Source of the DNA: Fortiea contorta PCC 7126
Lineage (GTDB): Bacteria > Cyanobacteriota > Cyanobacteriia > Cyanobacteriales > Nostocaceae
Assembly: GCF_000332295.1 (NCBI RefSeq)
Contig: NZ_KB235930.1
Coordinates: 3,933,895 to 3,997,894 of the forward strand
Reading direction: 5' to 3'
Length of the DNA stretch: 64,000 nt
A program made the position numbers and the translations under genes. Position 1 is the stretch's first letter, and each line of letters starts with the position of its first letter. The notes beneath the pieces are model-generated. The model was given only the letters and a program-made list of their open reading frames with translations, had not been told where the DNA came from and ran no database searches. Positions 30,539 through 38,804 of this stretch are shown here, in pieces.

Positions 30539-30742
30539 TCACTTACCCTTGCTGTTGCGTTCTTCTAGTGCTTTATTGATTGCATCCCTGCAAAATTCAG
30601 CTTTCTCATCACCTAGTTCTTTGAGTTGCTCACTGGTTTCTTTGGTAATTCTGATATTGAGTTGTTCGGTCAACGACTTATCCCGATCAGATTTAAATTT
30701 ATAAGGTTCTAGGCTTTCGGGGTGTCCTTTGGGATTAGGCAT
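30539..30742 (-). CDS. small ribbon-helix-helix-like protein
   Basis: 67 residues. A charged N-terminal tail (MPNPKGHPESLEPYKFKSDR) precedes LTEQLNIRITKETSEQLKEL, a beta strand plus helix as in Arc/CopG-type ribbon-helix-helix domains, and AEFCRDAINKALEER as the second helix. Such proteins are DNA-binding dimers, often antitoxins or autoregulators, but no toxin gene is beside it. It is divergent from the 126-residue gene at 30859 with a 116-bp gap, so it might control that gene. Confidence 0.72.
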   Translation of the reverse strand: MPNPKGHPESLEPYKFKSDRDKSLTEQLNIRITKETSEQLKELGDEKAEFCRDAINKALEERNSKGK

Positions 30743-30858
30743 TGTAACAAACTGTAACTATAGCTTGAAACGTTTGATAGCAAGCGTTAATAATTTTATT
30801 CGGTAGTTAAAAGCTTCCAGGCACTAACTACCGAAACCCCTGTAACGAGGCATTTATT

Positions 30859-31239
30859 ATGTTTACACGTGAAGAGTTAGCAAGCAAGTCTCTTGAAGAA
30901 TTGCAACAATTAGGTAGAAACCTAGGGATAGAACCCATAGGTAATTCTGCTTATCCCAGTAGTTGGATAGTTCCACTAATCGCCGCAGCGCAAAGAGGAG
31001 TGGAGGATTGTGAAAATGGGCTGGGATTACGGCGCTTTCCGAGCGCTACTGTCATTCATTTTCTGGAAACAGCGCTCAATAATTTAGGACAACCAACCCC
31101 AGCACAAAGAACCTTAATCAAAGCTGCGTTGCAGGATATCTGGATCAACCGCATCGATTATAGAGGAGTACAGCAACGGTTGTTTGAAGTGTGGCAAGTA
31201 CGCATGATGCTGCTAGAAGCATTGACAAGATTGAAATAA
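30859..31239 (+). CDS. SAP-like small protein, unknown
   Basis: 126 residues. The N-terminal 40 residues (EELASKSLEELQQLGRNLGI then PIGNSAYPSSWIVPLIAAAQ) resemble a SAP or Rho-N helix-extended-helix fold that binds nucleic acid. The rest is helical (VIHFLETALNNLGQPTPAQR ... RLFEVWQVRMMLLEALTRLK). GAGG lies about 11 bases before the ATG. The ribbon-helix-helix gene is divergent upstream. I cannot name the family. Confidence 0.6.
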   Translation: MFTREELASKSLEELQQLGRNLGIEPIGNSAYPSSWIVPLIAAAQRGVEDCENGLGLRRFPSATVIHFLETALNNLGQPTPAQRTLIKAALQDIWINRIDYRGVQQRLFEVWQVRMMLLEALTRLK

Positions 31240-31323
31240 TCTCAAGTCCAGCTAATTAGCCCAATATGGTTGGTGATGGGTAATAGGTAATTGATTTTTC
31301 TATTACTTAAAGTCCTTAATCGT

Positions 31324-31353
31324 TGTAGAGACGTAAAATTTTACGTCTCTACA
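31324..31353. repeat. TGTAGAGACG inverted repeat, copy 4 (perfect)
   Basis: A perfect 30-base palindrome: TGTAGAGACGTAAAA followed by its exact reverse complement. It lies in the convergent gap between the SAP-like gene and the porin. Confidence 0.8.
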
Positions 31354-31394
31354 GATGAATTTATGTAGCGAATGAAACAGCGATCAGATCCACA

Positions 31395-33017
31395 CTAGAA
31401 ATTAAAAGTAGTTCTCAGAGTACCAATTACGGCATCATTGTTATTTGCACCTTGACCGGGATTAGTTAACCAAATGACACCAGGGGTGATGGAGATATTG
31501 TCGGTGAGGCGATATTTGTAGAAGCCTTCTATATGATAAGGGCGATCGCCACCAACGCTTCCTAGATATGGTTGAGCACCAGCCAAAATTCCTAAAACGT
31601 TGCCTTTTTTACCCAAATCTGGTAGAGCTACACCAATTCCATAACTCCAAACTTCACCATCATTAGCCGCACGCAAATCGTTGATATCGCTGTAGGAAAT
31701 GAAACCGCTGATAGAGAGTTGGTTGCTAGGTCTAAAAGCTGCAGCTAAACCATAGGAATTGCTTTGGTAAGGATTAACGCCACCAGCGACGAAGTTAGCT
31801 TGTGAGGTTCCCACTACCGCACCAGTAACTGAGCCAGCATCAAATAAAGCGCTGCCAGCTCCATGATAACCGTGGACGTAGGTAGCGGCGAAGGAAAGGC
31901 GATCGCCTACATTCAAATTCAACTGTGCTAAAGCTGCATAATTTCCCTGAAATAAGCCTGAACCAGGGCTAGGATTATTCGCTTGTGATGCTAAATAACC
32001 GAGAGTTAATGAAGGTTGGAAGGCGCCACCACTACCAAAGGCTAAGTTCACACCCAAACCAGCACCACCACCAATCCGATAAATTGGGCTTTCGGAAGCA
32101 AAGGTAGACAAGGCTCCGTTACCGCCATCAAAATCCTGAAAGTAGGGATTAACGGTAGGTACATAATCGCTTTGAATACCACCGCTAGCTGCTATGTATA
32201 CTTGCGAATTACCAATGGGGAAATAGTAAGATAACCAGTCGATACCGGCGCCGTTGTTGGTGTTGGGAGATAGATTAAAGGTTTGAGTTCCCTCAGCTGT
32301 ACTACCTGGTAGAGGTAATCCGATAGCATTTCCCGCCGCAATCCGGGTGTGTAGAACATCTTTTCCTGTGAAGCTGGTTTGTAAGTCTAGACGCACCCTG
32401 TTTTGAAAAGCAGTTTTGCTGTCACCGTTATTACCAAAGTTATCTGTGACAGCAAAAATCGCCTCACCAACTAACTTAGTAGTTGTAGAAAATTGGTTGG
32501 CTTCTAATTCTGCAGTGCGAGTTTCTAGAGAATCTACTCGTCCTCGAAGAGTGGCTACCTCGGCTTTGAATTCTTCTTGTAAACGTTGGATGGTGGCTAA
32601 ATCTTGTTTTGTCACCAGGTCTGCTGTGGCTGTTGCAATCAATTCATTAACTCGATCTAAACAAGCATTCAAACCTGCAGCAAATTCATAACGAGTTAAA
32701 GCACGATTACCACGAAAAGTACCGTTGGGGTAGCCGGCGATGCAACCATAGCGCTCAACGAGAGATTGCAAAGCTTGAAATGCCCAATCTGTGGGCTGGA
32801 CATCAGAAAATTGTGAAACTGAGGTGATTTGAGATAGGGAATTTTGGGCGTTGGTTTCGTCAGTCTGGATTTGAGCTAATAATTGTTGATTATTTGCTGA
32901 TTTTACACCTGCGGAACTATTAGGTGATTCCACAGCGATCGCTCTTGTTGAAACTAATAATATCACTCCCAAAACCGCTGGATTTAAAACCAGGGTTTGC
33001 CACACTTTATAAAACAT
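31395..33017 (-). CDS. SLH-domain OprB-type porin (cyanobacterial 'iron uptake porin' family)
   Basis: 540 residues. A signal peptide (about 1-28, VLGVILLVSTRAIAVES) is followed by an SLH domain (FSDVQPTDWAFQALQSLVER through FRGNRALTRYEFAAGLNACL), a coiled coil (KQDLATIQRLQEEFKAEVAT and LRGRVDSLETRTAELEANQ), and a C-terminal OprB-like beta barrel ending in an aromatic residue (TLRTTFNF). These are the main outer-membrane proteins of cyanobacteria; the SLH domain binds pyruvylated wall polymers. Some members are linked to iron uptake; transport here is unproven. A TATGCATAAA palindromic site lies about 175-200 bp upstream. Confidence 0.9.
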   Translation of the reverse strand: MFYKVWQTLVLNPAVLGVILLVSTRAIAVESPNSSAGVKSANNQQLLAQIQTDETNAQNSLSQITSVSQFSDVQPTDWAFQALQSLVERYGCIAGYPNGTFRGNRALTRYEFAAGLNACLDRVNELIATATADLVTKQDLATIQRLQEEFKAEVATLRGRVDSLETRTAELEANQFSTTTKLVGEAIFAVTDNFGNNGDSKTAFQNRVRLDLQTSFTGKDVLHTRIAAGNAIGLPLPGSTAEGTQTFNLSPNTNNGAGIDWLSYYFPIGNSQVYIAASGGIQSDYVPTVNPYFQDFDGGNGALSTFASESPIYRIGGGAGLGVNLAFGSGGAFQPSLTLGYLASQANNPSPGSGLFQGNYAALAQLNLNVGDRLSFAATYVHGYHGAGSALFDAGSVTGAVVGTSQANFVAGGVNPYQSNSYGLAAAFRPSNQLSISGFISYSDINDLRAANDGEVWSYGIGVALPDLGKKGNVLGILAGAQPYLGSVGGDRPYHIEGFYKYRLTDNISITPGVIWLTNPGQGANNNDAVIGTLRTTFNF

Positions 33018-33096
33018 GTTTGCCGTTCTCCTCTCTAAAAAATCTCTACACCTAGCGGCTGTAAACAGCGTTACTGATTGCTGGGATGAATTTTTC

Positions 33097-33127
33097 TGTA
33101 GAGACGTAGCAATACCACGTCTCTAAC
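33097..33127. repeat. TGTAGAGACG inverted repeat, copy 5
   Basis: TGTAGAGACGT and ACGTCTCTAACA arms around AGCAATACC, 80 bp upstream of the porin start. Confidence 0.65.
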
Positions 33128-33189
33128 AAGGTATAGAATATATCCCTTATTTCATGCTAGCAAAGTATCAGAAACTACTTATTATTTTG

Positions 33190-33219
33190 TATGCATAAAC
33201 ATCATTAACTTTATGCATA
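33190..33219 (-). promoter_or_regulatory. operator-like palindrome upstream of the porin
   Basis: TATGCATAAA, 10 bases, then TTTATGCATA: perfect 10-bp inverted arms whose centres are 20 bp (two helical turns) apart. Each arm also contains the self-complementary TATGCATA. It is 173 bp upstream of the porin start, suiting a dimeric regulator. It does not look like a Fur or NtcA box. Confidence 0.5.
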
Positions 33220-33310
33220 TTAATCATCGGAGTATTTCTGTAACAAACAATACAAGAAACCAATCTTTTGTCTGTACGATAGTAGGGTCAATCTTAATTT
33301 CCGTCCTTGG

Positions 33311-33352
33311 TAGTAGATTTAAATCTATCCTTGGATAGACTTAAACCTACTA
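33311..33352. repeat. 42-base near-perfect palindrome
   Basis: Arms of 20 bases (33311-33330 and 33333-33352) are complementary with only two G-T type differences, separated by two bases. No T-run follows on either strand. It may act as a cruciform, a transcript hairpin or a 3'-end barrier for the gene ending at 33480. Confidence 0.65.
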
Positions 33353-33479
33353 AAAAAGTTGATTAAGTTACTATTAGAGACCTCGGAAGCCAGGAACCTT
33401 ACCCCTTGGGTTCACTTCGACACTAGCCATGTGTAGCATGAGAAATAAAAACTTTCAGCTACTTAGCTAACAAGCTCAT

Positions 33480-34940
33480 TTATGCGACTATTCCACTAGC
33501 TTTTACCCCGTTTCTAGACTTCAGTTTTTTATTCTCGACCCTGATTTGTGGTAAGTCTTTTTTATCTTTGTAAAAGTAACAAATTTCAACCAGAGTTGGC
33601 CATATTTCTAGAGATGCGTGAAATTGGCTAATGACATCATCAATAATTCTGGAGACATTTTGCTGAAAAAAGTCGGGTTCAAATCCATAAAATACTCTCG
33701 ATAGGTTTGCAGCAAATAATTGCAGAGAATATTTACGTTCTGTATTTTGTGTAGATAACGATGCTTTGACTACTTCAGCATGGATAGCAGAGATTTTTTC
33801 TAAAATTTCCTCAGAATCCTGTAAAGTAACTTCGCCAGAGTAATGGAATTTGATACCCAGATCGTTAAGCTCATAAACACTGTCCTTAATCTTCTTTTTC
33901 AGCAGGCTACAGATTTCTTCATTAAAAATTTCACTGGCGAGAGGATTACGCATGTAATTATTCCGAATATGGTTTTGCACAGCATCAACATGTGCAGCCA
34001 CAACACCTTCTTGCTGTATCCAAAGCCTGTAAATATAATCTTCAAACCTGAGTCGAGTAGGGAAAAATGGTGGTAAACCTAGCTGATTATCATATCCAGC
34101 AACACCACAATCCATTCTCCAGTTTTTATTAGTAATTACTGGTCTAAAATTAGTGAGAATATAAAAATCATTGAGGTCATTTGGATTAATTTGACTTTCG
34201 TCGTTGAGATACATATGCACAAAATCAAGTGTATCAATATCATTAGTTCCTGTACGGAATGTCTGGCTAATCTTGACTACAGCATTATCAGATACCTCAC
34301 CTTTTTGCAACAAAAGACTATTTTCTCGAAAGTAACCTTTTGTCGTGTTAGTTTCTAAGTCCATTGCTGTATCAACAACTAATTCTCCAGTCTCAAAATT
34401 CTCCGGTACATTGCTGACTTTTTCACCAAGAACATCCTCAAAAGCAGTGAGTAAATCAAAAGATTTATGGACAAAACCACTTTCTTGGTTGGATTTGATC
34501 AATTTACCTCGACATATTTCATTTGCTAATAAAGACTCTCGACTGGTTTCGATTAGTGCATCAGGTCGCATATCATCATCTGCACTAACCATTAAATGTC
34601 CGAGAGTATACATCAGTGTAAAGTTGCGATTACCTCCGTAACTAGGTCGAAATAAGTTCTTAACCAGTGATTCTAGTTTGCGATCGCGCAGTCTTTCGTT
34701 TAAGAAGGTAATAAATTGCTCTTTTTCACGAGGCCCGACATAAAACACATCATTGGCTGTCTTAGTCTCCTCTAGAAGTGGGTAATATTTTTCATAGTTA
34801 GCAAGGCTAGAATCGTCAAAAATGATAATTTTTAAAGCATGTCCGTTGGCCCAGAAATTATCATCATACTTTTCGATTGTCTGTGCTACATCTCTGAGTC
34901 GATGGGTGGGAATAACAAAGATTGTCTCTTTCTGTTTCAT
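33480..34940 (-). CDS. GT-A fold glycosyltransferase-like protein, unusual family
   Basis: 486 residues. The start ETIFVIPTHRLRDVAQTIEK and KIIIFDDSS are like GT2 enzymes. SYGGNRNFTLMYTLGHLMVS ends in ADDDMRPD (near 118-125), a DxD-type metal and nucleotide-sugar site. RLRFEDYIYRLWIQQEGV near 300 resembles the GT2 acceptor motif (ED...RxW). The last 150 residues are helical and unlike common GT2 proteins. It ends a tight minus operon with an RCK_C domain protein, a pentapeptide protein and a small DUF protein. Target and sugar are unknown. Confidence 0.7.
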   Translation of the reverse strand: MKQKETIFVIPTHRLRDVAQTIEKYDDNFWANGHALKIIIFDDSSLANYEKYYPLLEETKTANDVFYVGPREKEQFITFLNERLRDRKLESLVKNLFRPSYGGNRNFTLMYTLGHLMVSADDDMRPDALIETSRESLLANEICRGKLIKSNQESGFVHKSFDLLTAFEDVLGEKVSNVPENFETGELVVDTAMDLETNTTKGYFRENSLLLQKGEVSDNAVVKISQTFRTGTNDIDTLDFVHMYLNDESQINPNDLNDFYILTNFRPVITNKNWRMDCGVAGYDNQLGLPPFFPTRLRFEDYIYRLWIQQEGVVAAHVDAVQNHIRNNYMRNPLASEIFNEEICSLLKKKIKDSVYELNDLGIKFHYSGEVTLQDSEEILEKISAIHAEVVKASLSTQNTERKYSLQLFAANLSRVFYGFEPDFFQQNVSRIIDDVISQFHASLEIWPTLVEICYFYKDKKDLPQIRVENKKLKSRNGVKASGIVA

Positions 34941-34980
34941 AAAATGTGTTCTAATTTCTCACATAAGTTTGTGAATGAGA

Positions 34981-35220
34981 TTAATCAATTTTTAGGTTTT
35001 GTTTGCTGTGTTTTAACTGTTTCCAAAGGTTGCGAATTTGACTATAAGCTTCTTCAGGTGAAAGTTTTCCACCTGTTTGTAAACCAGTGATATAACTAAC
35101 TTTTTGAGAAAATTCTTGGAGGTTAGCATTAAACACTAAATTCTTTGGTGTAACTTGACCGTGATAGCAACTACGAGGATAGAGAAACTGACTTTTATCA
35201 CTGAGGTTGGATTGAATCAT
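34981..35220 (-). CDS. small cyanobacterial protein (I recall DUF7219)
   Basis: 79 residues with the distinctive text DKSQFLYPRSCYHGQVTPKN, then NLQEFSQKVSYITGLQTGGK and LSPEEAYSQIRNLWKQLKHS. I recall this as a short family restricted to cyanobacteria (DUF7219, from memory) with no known role. It appears soluble and mostly helical. It lies 12 bp after the pentapeptide gene and 40 bp before the GT-A gene, within one operon. No ribosome site is obvious, so its translation may be coupled. Confidence 0.7.
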   Translation of the reverse strand: MIQSNLSDKSQFLYPRSCYHGQVTPKNLVFNANLQEFSQKVSYITGLQTGGKLSPEEAYSQIRNLWKQLKHSKQNLKID

Positions 35221-35232
35221 AAATTTTAAACT

Positions 35233-35757
35233 TTAAATTTTCAATGTATGTTCATTACAACGACTTGATGTCATACCATTTGGTAGTATGGTTTGGCAGA
35301 GAATCACAGAATTACTATTCTCAATATTGTTCAATTTTGAGGCATTGACAAGATTTGCATAACTGAAGTTAGCATTTCTGAAACCGGCTCTTTCCCAGTT
35401 AGAGTTTTCTAAATTTGCCTGTTGTAAATTAGCATCGACTAATAAAGTATTTTTTAGGTTAGCTCCGGTTAAATCTGCACCTTGTAAATTGGCAGAACGG
35501 AGGTCTGACCATTCTAAATTGGCGTATCTTAAATTAGTATTTTTGAGGTTAGCTCCTTGCAGGTTGCTTGAACGTAGATCAACTTTTGCTAAATTGACTC
35601 CTGCTAAATTAACGCCTGCTAAATTGCAGCCGAAACATTTTTTTGTTCTTAAAAGCTGTTGAACAGTATGTTCTTGCTGAAACTGATTACCTTGAAGAAT
35701 TAGATAAGGAGTTAGAGGGAACATTAAGAAGATGAGGGGACGTAAACAGCTAAGCAT
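35233..35757 (-). CDS. secreted pentapeptide-repeat protein
   Basis: 174 residues from MLSCLRPLIFLMFPLTPYLI, an N-terminal hydrophobic segment that reads as a signal peptide or anchor. Residues about 45-140 are pentapeptide repeats of the A(D/N)LxX type (CNLAGVNLAGVNLAKVDLRS, ANLKNTNLRYANLEWSDLRS, ANLQGADLTGANLKNTLL), forming a right-handed quadrilateral beta helix. Two cysteines (KCFGC) precede the helix. Function is unknown; the fold is a scaffold or DNA mimic in other proteins. It sits 26 bp from the RCK_C gene and 12 bp from the DUF gene. An upstream TTG at 35772 is an alternative start. Confidence 0.82.
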   Translation of the reverse strand: MLSCLRPLIFLMFPLTPYLILQGNQFQQEHTVQQLLRTKKCFGCNLAGVNLAGVNLAKVDLRSSNLQGANLKNTNLRYANLEWSDLRSANLQGADLTGANLKNTLLVDANLQQANLENSNWERAGFRNANFSYANLVNASKLNNIENSNSVILCQTILPNGMTSSRCNEHTLKI

Positions 35758-35783
35758 CGATAGATTTTCCAACTAACTCTAAT

Positions 35784-36086
35784 TCATAATAAACATTTGT
35801 CGGGTGTAGAATAAAGAGGATGAATTTTTTTGAGAGTAACTTTGAGAGTGGGAGTCATCATAGGACTCATAGCTACTGCTAAAACGTAATCTCCATAACG
35901 TATGGTAGGATTATCTTTGCAGGAAATGAAATTGCCGTTTCTAGTAATTCCTAGTAAACTACATTTATCAGGTAAACTAATTTCTGCTAAATTGATACCA
36001 CAATAGACACTATTCGGTTGGACAAAAACGCTAACTAGGCTCGGTTCAGTAAAAATTTTAGGTTCAAAAAAGTAATTCTTATACAT
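35784..36086 (-). CDS. free-standing RCK_C (TrkA-C) domain protein
   Basis: 100 residues. SVFVQPNSVYCGINLAEISL, then PDKCSLLGITRNGNFISCKD and NPTIRYGDYVLAVAMSP follow the RCK_C pattern (GxxLxELxLP...IxRxGxxIxPxxxTxLxxGDxLxV) that binds ligands in potassium channel and transporter regulators. No NAD-binding RCK_N domain or channel is attached or adjacent. The start has AGAGGA 6 bases upstream. It leads the four-gene minus operon. Its role may be ligand sensing for the operon's glycosyltransferase, but that is only inference. Confidence 0.7.
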   Translation of the reverse strand: MYKNYFFEPKIFTEPSLVSVFVQPNSVYCGINLAEISLPDKCSLLGITRNGNFISCKDNPTIRYGDYVLAVAMSPMMTPTLKVTLKKIHPLYSTPDKCLL

Positions 36087-36550
36087 TTCAATTCCTCTGT
36101 GGTTTATTTTATTGTGCAGTGAAGTTCTGAAAAAGTTTATGTATCGAATAGTATATTTTTAATTGGTTGCAGGTATATGTGTTTATCAATATATACGTTT
36201 ATTTTTAATGCTAAAATAACTATATTTGCAGATATAAGTATTTAGATATAATTAATTATACAGGTCGTCTTTTTGTTCCCGGCGATGCACTGAGCAGTTA
36301 GGCATGTGTTACAGTGATCTGGCCGAACTGCTGACTGTAAAACCTGTTGAAATTTTACCCGTTCCCTGTCTCCATGAATTTAATTTTGTTCAACTATTCA
36401 TTGAAAGGGACGAGAAACTCCGAACCGTGGGTGAAGTTTTTCATATATATATGGATGCGTGAATAGTGAACAAGACCAAAGTTTTTTCAACCTGACCACA
36501 GCAGAAATACGAAAAAAAGCCAAAAACAAGATATTAATCAAGAACCAATT
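36087..36550. other. divergent region between the RCK_C operon and sbcD
   Basis: About 460 bp, very AT-rich near the RCK_C start (36110-36260). It then holds a possible 52-residue gene (36304-36462), whose beginning overlaps a hairpin with arms near 36293-36302 and 36330-36340. The last 88 bp before sbcD show nothing clear. Confidence 0.5.
36304..36462 (+). CDS. possible 52-residue protein or gene relic
   Basis: An open frame reading MCYSDLAELLTVKPVEILPV, then PCLHEFNFVQLFIERDEKLR and TVGEVFHIYMDA, stopping at 36460-36462. The composition and lack of rare residues look like real protein rather than chance, but the start has only a weak ribosome site (TTAGGC). The frame stays open upstream to about 36256, so it may be the 3' end of a decayed gene. 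It lies 88 bp before sbcD in the same direction. I recognise no family. Confidence 0.4.
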   Translation: MCYSDLAELLTVKPVEILPVPCLHEFNFVQLFIERDEKLRTVGEVFHIYMDA

Positions 36551-37804
36551 ATGATCAAAATTCTGCACCTTTCAGATATCCATATGGGAAGCGGCTTTAC
36601 TCACGGACGCATCAACCCAGTCACAGGATTAAATACACGACTAGAAGATTTTGTCAATACATTATCCAGATGCATTGACCGAGCGCTGACGGATACGGTG
36701 GATATGGTGATTTTTGGTGGGGATGCTTTCCCGGATGCGACACCACCACCTTATGTCCAAGAAGCTTTCGCTAGCCAATTTCGCCGACTGGTAGATGCGG
36801 ACATTCCCACGGTGCTGTTGGTAGGGAATCACGACCAACATTCCCAAGGTTTAGGGGGCGCAAGTCTGAATATTTACCGCACTTTGGGAGTACGGGGGTT
36901 TGTGGTGGGAGATAGGCTAACTACTCACCACATCCAAACTCGTCATGGTATGGTGCAGGTTATTACTCTCCCTTGGCTGACTCGTTCAACTTTGATGACG
37001 CGCCAAGAAACGGAGAAGTCGTCATTAGCAGAAGTCAATCAACTGTTAACTGAACGCTTACAAGTGGTTTTAGAAGCAGAAATCCGCCGTCTTCACCCTG
37101 ATGTCCCCACTGTGTTGTTAGCGCACTTGATGGCTGACAATGCAACTTTGGGAGCGGAACGCTTGTTAGCGGTGGGAAAAGGTTTTACTTTACCTTTATC
37201 TTTGCTGACACGACCTTGTTTTGATTATGTGGCGCTGGGACATGTGCATAAACACCAAAATTTGCATAAATCCAATGACCCACCGGTGATTTATCCAGGA
37301 AGTATTGAACGAGTCGATTTTAGTGAAGAAAAGGAGGACAAAGGTTATGTGATGATTGAATTGGAGCGGGGTAGAGCGGATTGGGAATTTTGTCCGTTAC
37401 CTGTGAGGACTTTCCGCACAATTGAGGTGGATATCTCCAAAGCTGATGATCCGCAAGGAGCATTGTTGAAAGCGATCGCTAAATATAATATTGAAGATGC
37501 AGTGGTACGCTTAATCTACAAACTCCGCTCGGAACAGTTAGATTTAATTGATAATGCTTCACTCCACACTGTTTTGAGTGCGGCTCACACCTACACTATT
37601 CAACCAGAATTATTAAGTCAACTAGCCAGACCCCGCATTCCTGAATTAAGCGCTAGCAACAGCATTGACCCTATGGAAGCGCTGAAAACTTACTTAAATA
37701 ATCGTGAAGACCTCAAGGACATTGCTGGATTAATGATGGAAGCAGCGCAGAAATTGCTAGCAGATGATGTGGAAGTTTGGTTAGAGGGAGCAACTCCAGA
37801 ATAG
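36551..37804 (+). CDS. sbcD: DNA repair exonuclease subunit SbcD/Mre11 family
   Basis: 417 residues. Calcineurin-like phosphoesterase motifs: LHLSDIHMG (Asp9, His11), FGGDAFPD (near 57), LVGNHDQHS (near 94), LLAHLMADN (near 194) and VALGHVHKHQN (near 225). SbcD with the ATPase SbcC opens hairpins and cleaves blocked DNA ends. No sbcC lies within the window. The enzyme length suits the bacterial form with a capping domain after about residue 290. Confidence 0.92.
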   Translation: MIKILHLSDIHMGSGFTHGRINPVTGLNTRLEDFVNTLSRCIDRALTDTVDMVIFGGDAFPDATPPPYVQEAFASQFRRLVDADIPTVLLVGNHDQHSQGLGGASLNIYRTLGVRGFVVGDRLTTHHIQTRHGMVQVITLPWLTRSTLMTRQETEKSSLAEVNQLLTERLQVVLEAEIRRLHPDVPTVLLAHLMADNATLGAERLLAVGKGFTLPLSLLTRPCFDYVALGHVHKHQNLHKSNDPPVIYPGSIERVDFSEEKEDKGYVMIELERGRADWEFCPLPVRTFRTIEVDISKADDPQGALLKAIAKYNIEDAVVRLIYKLRSEQLDLIDNASLHTVLSAAHTYTIQPELLSQLARPRIPELSASNSIDPMEALKTYLNNREDLKDIAGLMMEAAQKLLADDVEVWLEGATPE

Positions 37805-37860
37805 AGAGGGGAAATGCAAAATCTTGTGTAGATTTGACGCTTTATCTGGGATATGCCTAT

Positions 37861-38424
37861 TTAATCTAGCAACCAAGCAAACAAATCTTTGATGGTGAGG
37901 TGTAATTCACTCACAAATGATGGGACGGGTACAAGCACATCTGGCTCGTCAAATACTTCAGTTTCTTGTTTGGGACGATAAACAAACACAGTTTGTTCAG
38001 CCGGATCAATCAACCAACCCATTTGATCGCCATACTTCAGACAATGAAGAATATTTTTTGTTACTTTGGTCTGGCTTTGATCGGGAGATAAAATTTCAAT
38101 TGTCCAATCTGGAGCGATGGAAAATGTATTAGCAATTTCCCCATTTTCTTCACGAGGAATTTTGCTCCAAAGAAAAACTGCGATGTCAGGTACAGTGGAA
38201 CGACCACCAAATGTACAACGCAACTCAGGAAATGCACGGGCAATCCGTTGAGGTTTGACTATATGATTGATAGTGGGGACAAGTTCTCCTTGAATTGCGC
38301 TGTGTTTCCCTTGTGGCATGGGTTTCGGGATAATTTGACCATCAATGTATTCATGGGGAGGTTTGGTTTCTGGTAGTTGCAGAAACTCCTCTAATGTCAG
38401 CATTTTCGATGGTGTTTGTACCAT
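37861..38424 (-). CDS. Uma2 family (PD-(D/E)XK-like fold) protein
   Basis: 187 residues with the Uma2 pattern: MLTLEEFLQLPETKPPHEYI then DGQIIPKPMPQGKHSAIQGE, RTPDIAVF-like block STVPDIAVFLWSKIPR near 87, and DWTIEILSPDQSQTKVTKNI (near 115, Asp/Glu...Lys). The fold is that of restriction endonucleases. The family is extremely abundant in cyanobacteria and its natural target is unproven. GGAGG sits 10 bases before the ATG. It stands alone, not obviously part of the next cassette. Confidence 0.88.
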   Translation of the reverse strand: MVQTPSKMLTLEEFLQLPETKPPHEYIDGQIIPKPMPQGKHSAIQGELVPTINHIVKPQRIARAFPELRCTFGGRSTVPDIAVFLWSKIPREENGEIANTFSIAPDWTIEILSPDQSQTKVTKNILHCLKYGDQMGWLIDPAEQTVFVYRPKQETEVFDEPDVLVPVPSFVSELHLTIKDLFAWLLD

Positions 38425-38506
38425 CTGATTTTTGCCTCCCAGTCTGCTAAATCAAAGTCTAATCTTTATCTTACCGAGAAACTGTGTATTGCCAGAGCGA
38501 TCGCTA

Positions 38507-38725
38507 TTACCAATGCTGATCATAATGATGCTTACACCCACCCCTATTACAAGTATATCCTGAGCCAGAGAAACCAGGACAACTACATGCAGTACATTTA
38601 CCATAGCCAGCCGTTACAGTATAAGGACTATGATTGAGTTTCTGTTTCTTAAATGGTGAAGACATATCTTGAAGACGCTTTAGATCGGTACTAAGATTGA
38701 CTAATCGAGTATGTTGTCGAGACAT
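38507..38725 (-). CDS. 72-residue Cys/His-rich small protein, cassette gene 4
   Basis: MSRQHTRLVNLSTDLKRLQD is a helical N-terminus. The last 32 residues carry CTACSCPGF, SGSGYTCNRGGC and KHHYDQHW. The five Cys and three His look like a zinc-binding knuckle, of a kind I recall as a C-terminal tag (CxxCxCPxFxGxGxxCxxxGCxHxxxxH) in scattered small proteins. The ATG at 38725 has AGGAGA 6-7 bases upstream. It is last in a minus-strand set of four genes, 79 bp after the papain-fold gene. It could be a zinc adaptor, an immunity protein or a modified peptide; I cannot decide. Confidence 0.65.
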   Translation of the reverse strand: MSRQHTRLVNLSTDLKRLQDMSSPFKKQKLNHSPYTVTAGYGKCTACSCPGFSGSGYTCNRGGCKHHYDQHW

Positions 38726-38804
38726 TTCCACTCTCCTTTTATTCAGTTCAATATTTAATCAATTAGATTCTGAGAAGCACTTTAAACAACTGCTAGCACA
38801 AAAC

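Larger units (their letters stand above)
33018..33479. other. porin upstream region and downstream flank of the GT-A gene
   Basis: About 460 bp holding inverted repeat copy 5 (33097-33127), the TATGCATAAA operator-like palindrome (33190-33219) and a 42-base near-perfect palindrome (33311-33352). No coding frame was recognised. Confidence 0.55.
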
